From: DASQLQ01 sp035629935
GTDB taxonomy: Bacteria > Actinomycetota > CADDZG01 > WHSQ01
Direction of reading: 5' to 3'
Length of the DNA: 28,719 bases
Assembly: GCA_035629935.1 (NCBI GenBank)
Contig: DASQLQ010000085.1
Span: 1-28,719 of the forward strand
This document shows, piece by piece, positions 23,567-28,719 of the stretch. Numbering within the stretch: the stretch's first letter is position 1; every line of letters starts with the position of its first letter. The position numbers and the translations under genes were made by a program. A model generated the notes under the pieces. That model was given only the letters and a program-made list of their open reading frames with translations. It made no database searches and was not told the origin of the DNA.

Positions 23567-24264
23567 CGTGTCGACTGGAGCCGTAGCGCTCGCTCGTCCG
23601 CGTCCGTTCCTTCAGGGTCGGCGGCAGCGGCGGCCTCGAACCATTCCCGCGCCTGAGTGAACCGGCCCTTTCGTTCGAGCAGGTCGGCGAGCACGTACCA
23701 AGCGCGCACGTGGTACGCCTCGGCGACCTCCGGTCTCAACTCGAGACGCTCCAGCTGCGCGATCGCTTCGTCGATCCGACCCTGATCCGTTAGAGCGCCG
23801 GCGGCCACGATGTTTGCCTCGAAGTAGATGTCGGGTGGCGAGGACCCCAGGACCTCGTTGCAGTAGTCGATCGCCTTGTCCGGCTTCCCCATGGCCCGGT
23901 AGCAATCGGCCAGCACGGGGTTCTGATCGGTAGACCCGGACAGTCGGCGGAACGCCGCCAGCTCCCGCGCTGCCTCGGGGAACTTCCCGGCGCTGTAATA
24001 GGCCAGGCCCAGGAACTCGCGTGGGCCGACGGCTCGCAAGGCCATGTGCTTCGCTTGCTCGCCCAGCCTGATCGCTTCTGTGTAATCCCCTGCAGCAAAT
24101 GCCGTCACCGCATCGGCGAACACCTTGACGAGGATCTCGCCTTTGCCCGGACGGGCCGTGGCGCGCAGTTCCTCCACCACCTCTTTGGCGAGATGAACGC
24201 TTTCGGGCGCGTCTCCACGGTCTTTCCTGGGGGGCCGCGGGGTGCGGGGCTTTCGTGCCGGCAT
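23563..24264 (-). CDS. TPR-repeat protein, Rv1691-like
   Basis: A 233-aa cytoplasmic protein with a basic N-terminus (PARKPRTPRPPRKDRG) and several tetratricopeptide repeats (for example AFAAGDYTEAIRLGEQAKHMA, then YRAMGKPDKAIDYCNEVLG and LLERKGRFTQAREWFEAAAAADP). The Arg-rich start and the ending DERALRLQ resemble the actinobacterial family that includes Rv1691, which normally precedes the HAD phosphatase and tlyA. Here it lies about 11 kb from that HAD gene, on the same strand. The start is ATG 24264 with TAGGGT 6 nt upstream and no Shine-Dalgarno. The exact function is unknown; TPRs mediate protein interaction. Confidence 0.85.
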   Translation of the reverse strand: MPARKPRTPRPPRKDRGDAPESVHLAKEVVEELRATARPGKGEILVKVFADAVTAFAAGDYTEAIRLGEQAKHMALRAVGPREFLGLAYYSAGKFPEAARELAAFRRLSGSTDQNPVLADCYRAMGKPDKAIDYCNEVLGSSPPDIYFEANIVAAGALTDQGRIDEAIAQLERLELRPEVAEAYHVRAWYVLADLLERKGRFTQAREWFEAAAAADPEGTDADERALRLQSTR

Positions 24265-24270
24265 CGAGAA

Positions 24271-24276
24271 ACCCTA
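24271..24276 (-). promoter_or_regulatory. Probable leaderless -10 (TAGGGT) of the TPR gene
   Basis: On the minus strand TAGGGT is followed by TTCTCG and the ATG at 24264. There is no Shine-Dalgarno and no clear -35. Confidence 0.45.
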
Positions 24277-24307
24277 GACGCCCGTACGGGTCCCTCTGCC
24301 CGGCCGC

Positions 24308-24313
24308 TAGAGT
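24308..24313 (+). promoter_or_regulatory. Possible leaderless -10 (TAGAGT) of the second GNAT gene
   Basis: TAGAGT is followed by eight bases and the ATG at 24322. No Shine-Dalgarno is present. The 57-bp gap to the divergent TPR start holds both -10 elements. Confidence 0.4.
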
Positions 24314-24321
24314 CCCGGGCC

Positions 24322-25080
24322 ATGACTTCGCCGGCCGCAGCACTGGAGCGGATCCACGCCTACATCCTCGAGGTGACTCGTCCGTTATGCACGGTGAAGC
24401 AGGTTGGGTCTTTCGATCTGCTGCTGCACCGGAAACTGATGGTGCCGTGGGCATCCGCTGCCGTCCCCCGGCTCGGGACCACAGACTGGACGCAGCATCT
24501 GGACCATGTAGCGGAGGCGTTCGGGTCGGCGGGACGGTCCCCGCGGTGGGAATTCATCAGGGAGCTCTTCCCTGGACTGGCCGAGGATCTGGCATCGGCC
24601 GGATTCGGAACACCGACGATCGAGCCTTTGCTGGCTCTGGATTCGATCTCGCCGGTGGACGCTGCGCAGATAAGCGCCGACGTAGCCATCCGACCATTCG
24701 ACTCCGATTTGGATGATGCCGCAGAGGTCGTCGAGCTCGTGCAGTCGGCGTTCGATTCGGCGGCGGATGCAGCTGCGCTCGAAGCCTTCAGGTCCTCCGT
24801 GGCCGCCCCTAACGTCGTGCAGCTCATCGCACTCAGCGAGGAACGGCCCGTCGGAAGCGGGCGTATGACTCATCACCGGGGTGTCGCCGAGATAACCGGT
24901 GTGGCCGTGGTCAAGACTCACCGTCGGCAAGGGATCGGCTCGGCCCTCACGAAGCTATTGACCAGGGCCGCCATCGAGCTCGGCAGCGGGATCGTCTACC
25001 TAACCGCACGCGATGAGGGTGCCGGGCGCATCTATGAGCGGTTGGGGTTCGCTCGGATCGGCTCGTATGTAGAGGTCTAA
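24322..25080 (+). CDS. GNAT-family N-acetyltransferase, two-part
   Basis: A 252-aa protein. The N-terminal half (about 1-110) is a GNAT-like region without the acetyl-CoA loop (AYILEVTRPLCTVKQVGSFD, for example) and may be a degenerate or substrate-binding half. The C-terminal half (about 118-252) has the intact motif ITGVAVVKTHRRQGIGSALTKLL (R-R-Q-G-I-G) and ends in YLTARDEGAGRIYERLGFARIGSYVEV. The substrate is unknown. The start is ATG 24322, where TAGAGT lies 8 nt upstream. The stop is 4 nt from the convergent FG-GAP gene stop. Confidence 0.85.
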   Translation: MTSPAAALERIHAYILEVTRPLCTVKQVGSFDLLLHRKLMVPWASAAVPRLGTTDWTQHLDHVAEAFGSAGRSPRWEFIRELFPGLAEDLASAGFGTPTIEPLLALDSISPVDAAQISADVAIRPFDSDLDDAAEVVELVQSAFDSAADAAALEAFRSSVAAPNVVQLIALSEERPVGSGRMTHHRGVAEITGVAVVKTHRRQGIGSALTKLLTRAAIELGSGIVYLTARDEGAGRIYERLGFARIGSYVEV

Positions 25081-25084
25081 GCGG

Positions 25085-27976
25085 CTAGTGACCTCGTTTC
25101 AGACTTTCGGAAACCGCCCGCTTGCAGATCACGGGGGGGCCGGCCTTTAGCACCTTGCGTCTCGCGACGGCGTAGAAAGTCCCCTGCTTACCGGCGAGCC
25201 CACCCACCCTCCATCGACCCCGCCTAGAGGAACGATCGCGCGCTACCCGAGGGTCGTGTCCCGGCTTCTTCTTCTTGAGGACTACTCGTCGATTGGACAA
25301 ACACCTTTCCTCGGTCGTCTGTTGGAGGGTGAACAGATCCGTATCCGTGTTCCCGAGAGCGATCTGGCCGACGAACGCGTTGCCGGAGGACTTGATCGAC
25401 ACATCCGCAGGTACATAGACGGGGCACCCCTGGTTCGAACGGGGGCCGGGACGACGCGGGCATTCGTCCACACTGTTCAAGACACCGTCTGCGTCGGCGT
25501 CGCCGTCGGTGGGACCGGGACTGGGCTGGGTCTCGAACGTGGTTGCGCTGGCGGAGGCCGGATCCGAACGTTCACCGTCTTGGTCCACTGCGAAAACCGT
25601 GTACGTGTAGGTAGTGTCGGGGACGAGGCCTGTGTCGGAGAAACTCGTTCCGGTGACCATCGCGACCGGCCCCTCGCTCCCGTCGCGATACACCTCGTAT
25701 ACGGCCACGTCCTCCTCCGACGGACCCCACTCGAGATCGATCGCACTGGTAGAGACCGCCGTCGCCTTCAGGCCTTGGGGCGCTGCCGGCGTCTCTGCCG
25801 GGAAACCACCTCCCCCACTCGAACTACGCCTCTCGATGTTCTCGAGGAACGTCACATCGTCAGAAGCCTGATTGAGGACCGCGATGTCGTCGTCGCCGTC
25901 ACGATCCATGTCGCCGGTCACGAGATCGATCGGAGCATCGCCCGCACCGAAGTCTGCAGGGGAAGCGAATGCGCCTTCGTCGGTCCCGAGCAGAACCGAG
26001 GCATCGTCGGAACCGGTGTTGGCAGTGGCCAGGTCCGCCTGGGCGTTCTCGTCCAGATCGCCGATGACTACGGAGCTAGGGGCATTGCCTGCCGGGTAAT
26101 GAACGGCACCTTCGAAAGAGTTAGTGGTGCTCGCCAGTAGGACGGAGACGTTGTCGGAATCGACGTTCGCCACGGCCACATCCGGGCGGGAATCGTTATT
26201 CAAGTCACCGGTCACGACCGACCACGGAAGCATCCCTACAGGGAAGCTCGGGCCCGAGAATCCAGCCTGGCCATCGCCGAAAAGGATCGAGACGGTATTC
26301 GAGCCCGCATTGGCGACCGCAAGATCGAGGTGGGAGTCGTTGTTGAGATCCTCGACCGCCAGCGATTCGGGGTCAGCACCAGCTAAAGCGTCCGGGCCGT
26401 TCGTGAAGGTTCCGTCCCCCAACCCGATCAGGGTGTTTATCTCGTCGGTGGTTCCTGTGGTCGCGACTGCTAGGTCTGGGATTGTGTCCTCGTTCAGGTC
26501 TCCGATCGCGACTGCTCGTGGCGAATCACCCGTAGTGAACTGGTCCGGCCCGCCGAAAACACCATTGCCGGTCCCGAGCAGGACCGACACGTTGCTGGTG
26601 GTCTGGTTCGCAGTTACCAGGTCGAGGATGTTGTCGTCATTGAGGTCGGCCGTTGCCAAAGCGTTGGTGCCGCCTCCGGCAGCGAAGTTGTCGGGGGCGG
26701 CAAACGAGCCCCCGTCGTCGCCGAGCATGATCGATACCTCGCCGGCTGAGTACCGAGCGATCGCAAGGTCGGGATCCTCGTCGCCGTTGAAGTCGCCGAG
26801 CGTCACGGCTATGGGATCGTTGCCGGTCTCGAAGATGGGGGCCGCGAACGACCCTTCCCTATCGCCCAGCAGGACTGAGACATTGTTGCCGGCGATATTG
26901 GCAACGACCAGGTCTGGATTCCTATCGGCATCGACGAGACCGGCAGCAACCGAGACCGGGCCCTCTCCGGCCTCGTACGCGACTGGGTCCTCGAACGAAC
27001 CGTCGCCCACACCAAGGCGAACAAATACCTGCGCGGCAGGGATGGATATGTCGAGGTTCCCGTCGTCATCTACGTCCGCGAGGCTGATCGACTCCGGGTT
27101 GGGGCCGCCGATGGGCAGATTGGCTTCGAAAGCGAATGCCCCACCGCCATCGCCTAGCAGCAGAGTGATGTTCTCGGAAACAAGGTTCACCACTCCAAGA
27201 TCGAGGTCCCCATCGCCATTCAGATCACCCACCCCAACATCTATTGGCTCCATACCTGTCGAGATGGAGCTAAACGCGGGGAAGGATCCCGTGCCGTTGT
27301 TCAGTAGGACTGAGACCTGGTTGCTGCCGAACCGAGAAACAACTAGATCCAGATCGTCATCGCCGTCGAACAATCCGGCCGCTATGCCCCTGGTCGCACC
27401 TCCTACGGGGTAGGGAGTCGCTGCTGCGAACGAACCGTTGCCATTGTTCAGAAGAACCGAGATGAAGTTGCTCGAGAGGCTGGACGCTGCTAGATCGAGG
27501 TCGTCATCACCATCCAGGTCCCCAGCGACGACTTCGAACGGATCGGTCCCCGTTGCGAACGGAGCGGCCGCCCCGAACCCGCCCATGCCATCGCCGAGCA
27601 GAACCGACACATTGTCGCCGTCTACATTCGCCGTAACGACATCGAGATGGCCATCAGTGTTCAGATCCCCCAGAGCCAGTCCGGTCGGGCCATTTCCGAC
27701 CGGGAAGTCGGTGGGCCCGTCGAACGAGCTGTTGCCCTCACCCAGGAGAACCGAGATGGTGTCCACATCCCGGTTGGTGACGACGACGTCGAGCTTCCTG
27801 TCGTGGTCGAGGTCTGCCAGTCTCACGCGGGCCGGCGAGGTGCCGGCGGGTATCAAGCGAGAGGAGCGGAAGGGGAACGCTGAGCTTGGGACCCCCAAAG
27901 GGCCGACGAGAAGCACGACCGCCAAGAGGACGGTCGCCAGTCTCTTTGGAAGTACCCGGATCTGGCCGCTCGCCAT
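25085..27976 (-). CDS. Secreted FG-GAP (VCBS) repeat protein with fibronectin III and TSP3-like parts
   Basis: A 963-aa exported protein. The signal peptide is about residues 1-34 (LATVLLAVVLLVGPLGVPSSAF). Fourteen FG-GAP/VCBS-type repeats of about 48 residues fill about 45-717, each with a pattern like GDLNxDxxxDLxVAN...SVLLGxGxGxF and calcium-loop-like Asp/Asn residues. Fourteen blades would fit two seven-bladed beta-propellers. A fibronectin type III domain follows (about 730-814), then a DGDADADGVLNSVDECP calcium-repeat segment (about 823-854) and a basic C-terminal domain with two Cys (about 857-963) of a type common on actinobacterial exported proteins. A role in adhesion or binding is likely, but the ligand is unknown. 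The start is ATG 27976. Confidence 0.9.
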   Translation of the reverse strand: MASGQIRVLPKRLATVLLAVVLLVGPLGVPSSAFPFRSSRLIPAGTSPARVRLADLDHDRKLDVVVTNRDVDTISVLLGEGNSSFDGPTDFPVGNGPTGLALGDLNTDGHLDVVTANVDGDNVSVLLGDGMGGFGAAAPFATGTDPFEVVAGDLDGDDDLDLAASSLSSNFISVLLNNGNGSFAAATPYPVGGATRGIAAGLFDGDDDLDLVVSRFGSNQVSVLLNNGTGSFPAFSSISTGMEPIDVGVGDLNGDGDLDLGVVNLVSENITLLLGDGGGAFAFEANLPIGGPNPESISLADVDDDGNLDISIPAAQVFVRLGVGDGSFEDPVAYEAGEGPVSVAAGLVDADRNPDLVVANIAGNNVSVLLGDREGSFAAPIFETGNDPIAVTLGDFNGDEDPDLAIARYSAGEVSIMLGDDGGSFAAPDNFAAGGGTNALATADLNDDNILDLVTANQTTSNVSVLLGTGNGVFGGPDQFTTGDSPRAVAIGDLNEDTIPDLAVATTGTTDEINTLIGLGDGTFTNGPDALAGADPESLAVEDLNNDSHLDLAVANAGSNTVSILFGDGQAGFSGPSFPVGMLPWSVVTGDLNNDSRPDVAVANVDSDNVSVLLASTTNSFEGAVHYPAGNAPSSVVIGDLDENAQADLATANTGSDDASVLLGTDEGAFASPADFGAGDAPIDLVTGDMDRDGDDDIAVLNQASDDVTFLENIERRSSSGGGGFPAETPAAPQGLKATAVSTSAIDLEWGPSEEDVAVYEVYRDGSEGPVAMVTGTSFSDTGLVPDTTYTYTVFAVDQDGERSDPASASATTFETQPSPGPTDGDADADGVLNSVDECPRRPGPRSNQGCPVYVPADVSIKSSGNAFVGQIALGNTDTDLFTLQQTTEERCLSNRRVVLKKKKPGHDPRVARDRSSRRGRWRVGGLAGKQGTFYAVARRKVLKAGPPVICKRAVSESLKRGH

Positions 27977-28104
27977 GTCGCCTACTTAATCGGATAGGAC
28001 CCCGCGATAGGGTTTCGCCTACCAATGTCCTGTTTGCGAGGACCAACGTCAATGGGCTCGACGACTTGCCAGAAATGGGCGATTCGGGCGATTGCCCGGA
28101 ACGA

Positions 28105-28302
28105 CTACCAGTTAGGGCAAGAAGTGAGAGCCCAGACCTTTGGATTCACCCGGTAGAGGTCGTCGCACACCACACCGATCGCCTTACACATGTCGCCGAG
28201 CTCCGTGTCGCAAGATGCCGCTTGAGCGGGGCTTCCGACGGTCACGACAGAGCCGAGCGCAAACGTCGCCACGAGAATCACTTTGCGGATCTTCGAGTTC
28301 AC
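28105..28302 (-). CDS. Small secreted four-cysteine protein
   Basis: A 65-aa precursor: signal peptide VNSKIRKVILVATFALGSVV through SPAQA (residues 1-28), then a 37-aa mature part with four Cys (residues 31, 39, 46 and 62), likely two disulfides, and a C-terminal SCPNW. No family was recognised. The start is GTG 28302, preceded by AGGGGG 5 nt upstream; an ATG at 28326 is possible but leaves this strong Shine-Dalgarno internal. A -10-like TAAGAT lies at 28347 to 28342. It sits between the rRNA operon terminator and the FG-GAP gene on the same strand, with a 128-nt gap to the latter. Confidence 0.7.
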   Translation of the reverse strand: MNSKIRKVILVATFALGSVVTVGSPAQAASCDTELGDMCKAIGVVCDDLYRVNPKVWALTSCPNW

Positions 28303-28357
28303 TTGTTCCCCCTTGAACTCAGACATTTCGGATTTTGAGACATCTTAGGGGAACAAG
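28302..28357 (-). promoter_or_regulatory. 10-bp inverted repeat covering the small-protein ribosome-binding site
   Basis: CTTGTTCCCC (28302-28311, plus strand) is perfectly complementary to GGGGAACAAG (28348-28357). In RNA reading through from the rRNA operon this 10-bp stem with a 36-nt loop would pair the Shine-Dalgarno and the first base of the GTG start. A transcript from the TAAGAT -10 would begin inside the loop and lack the upstream arm. Confidence 0.45.
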
Positions 28358-28385
28358 AAAAGAGCCGCCCGAAGGCGGCTCTTTT
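28358..28385 (-). terminator. Rho-independent terminator of the rRNA operon (UUCG loop)
   Basis: On the minus strand a perfect 12-bp stem AAAAGAGCCGCC / GGCGGCTCTTTT encloses TTCG, the very stable C(UUCG)G tetraloop, followed by CTTGTT. It begins 5 nt after the 5S 3' end. Confidence 0.92.
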
Positions 28386-28390
28386 GAAAA

Positions 28391-28509
28391 ATCCCGGCGG
28401 CGTCCTACTCTCCCACCCCGTCTCCAGGGCAGTACCATCGGCGCTGGAGGACTTAACTACTGGGTTCGGAATGGAACCAGGTGTTGCCCCTCCGCCATGG
28501 CCACCGGAA
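28391..28509 (-). rRNA. rrf: 5S ribosomal RNA
   Basis: The minus strand reads TTCCGGTGGCCATGGCGGAG, then the conserved CACCTGGTTCCATTCCGAAC and AGTAGTTAAGTCCTCCAGCG, ending GAGAGTAGGACGCCGCCGGG. The two ends pair as helix I. The length is about 119 nt; the ends are set by that helix and could shift by 1-2 nt. Confidence 0.95.
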
Positions 28510-28579
28510 ACCTGCAAACTCCCGGCCTATTACGGCCTTATTCAGTTTTCAAGCGCCTGCTCTTTCGAGCGGGCGGTAA

Positions 28580-28596
28580 CTCTGGAAATTCCAGAG
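28580..28596. repeat. Perfect palindrome in the 23S-5S spacer
   Basis: CTCTGGAA-A-TTCCAGAG, 8-bp arms around one base, in the roughly 100-nt spacer between 23S and 5S. With a 1-nt centre it cannot fold fully as drawn, but a 7-bp stem with a 3-nt loop is possible; it may mark an RNA-processing site. Confidence 0.4.
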
Positions 28597-28610
28597 CGAG
28601 CGCGAGCGAA

Positions 28611-28719
28611 ACCAAGTCCTCGGCCTATTAGTACCGGTCGCCTGAATGCATTGCTGCACTTACAGCTCCGGCCTATATACCTTGTGGTCTAGCAAGGGGC
28701 CTTACCCGGTTAACCCGGT
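28611..28719 (-). rRNA. rrl: 23S ribosomal RNA, 3' end only
   Basis: The minus strand carries the conserved 23S end CGACCGGTACTAATAGGCCG followed by AGGACTTGG, preceded by the GTGCAGCAATGCATTCAGG helix strand. The gene continues past the right edge of the window. The exact 3' end (about 28611) is approximate. Confidence 0.92.

Noticed and set aside
26124..27413. Long open frame on the plus strand opposite the FG-GAP gene
   Set aside because: It mirrors the codon periodicity of the repeat gene and translates to low-complexity Ser/Pro/Arg; no domain is seen. It is a high-GC shadow.
25085..27976. Regular repeat spacing that could suggest a CRISPR-like array
   Set aside because: Periodicity of about 144 bp comes from protein repeats; there are no identical short repeats with unique spacers.
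28083..28100. Terminator after the small Cys-protein gene
   Set aside because: The TTCGGGC/GCCCGGAA stem is short with a G-U pair and is not followed by a T-run on the minus strand.

Overview
The window looks like chromosomal DNA of a high-GC, probably deep-branching, uncultured member of the Actinomycetota. Three things point there. First, the minus-strand gene order (56-aa ORF, tlyA, nadK, recN, steA, steB) matches the order around Rv1693-Rv1698 of Mycobacterium tuberculosis. Second, a TPR gene and a HAD phosphatase further along resemble Rv1691 and Rv1692. Third, many starts look leaderless (TANNNT 6-9 nt before ATG). MurJ lacks the long pseudokinase tail of mycobacteria, and no genus can be named from sequence alone. 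Gene density is very high: no stretch above about 160 bp lacks a gene, and 4-bp GTGA/ATGA or CTAG overlaps are common. I see no mobile elements, CRISPR array or tRNA.

Layout. 1-9818 (minus) is a nearly continuous block: a partial secreted phosphatase-like protein, a GT4 glycosyltransferase, murJ, steB(mctB-like), steA, recN, nadK, tlyA, a small ORF and a phasin-like protein with a Lys/Ala-rich tail. 9873-11515 (plus) holds a rhomboid protease and a SIMPL-domain secreted protein. 11512-14050 holds a HAD phosphatase (minus), a DUF1015 protein (plus) and a membrane protein with a Cys/His tail (minus). 14204-20782 (plus) is a six-gene operon: a membrane-anchored DNRLRE-like surface protein, a branched-chain amino-acid-type binding lipoprotein on a roughly 100-residue repetitive tether, then livH, livM, livG and livF. 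20779-25080 holds a small Rossmann-like protein and a diacylglycerol/lipid kinase (minus), an MBL hydrolase (plus), a GNAT and a TPR protein (minus), and a second GNAT (plus). 25085-27976 (minus) encodes a 963-aa secreted FG-GAP/fibronectin III protein. 28105-28302 (minus) encodes a tiny secreted four-Cys protein. The right edge is the 3' end of an rRNA operon on the minus strand (23S 3' end, 5S, UUCG-loop terminator).

How the genes work together. The left block combines envelope construction and division (MurJ, SteA, SteB, glycosyltransferase) with housekeeping functions (RecN, NAD kinase, TlyA). The liv operon is a complete ABC importer with two unusual surface features: a wall- or membrane-anchored beta-sandwich protein encoded first, and a long GGTTS-repeat tether on the binding protein. 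Upstream of it are three 14-bp direct repeats abutting an extended -10 that has no visible -35, which suggests an activator-controlled promoter. I did not find a clearly new defence or biosynthetic system. The strongest unexplained signals are the promoter architecture (leaderless starts and TA-centred divergent promoter pairs), the CTAG stop-stop overlaps, and the surface-protein/liv operon.
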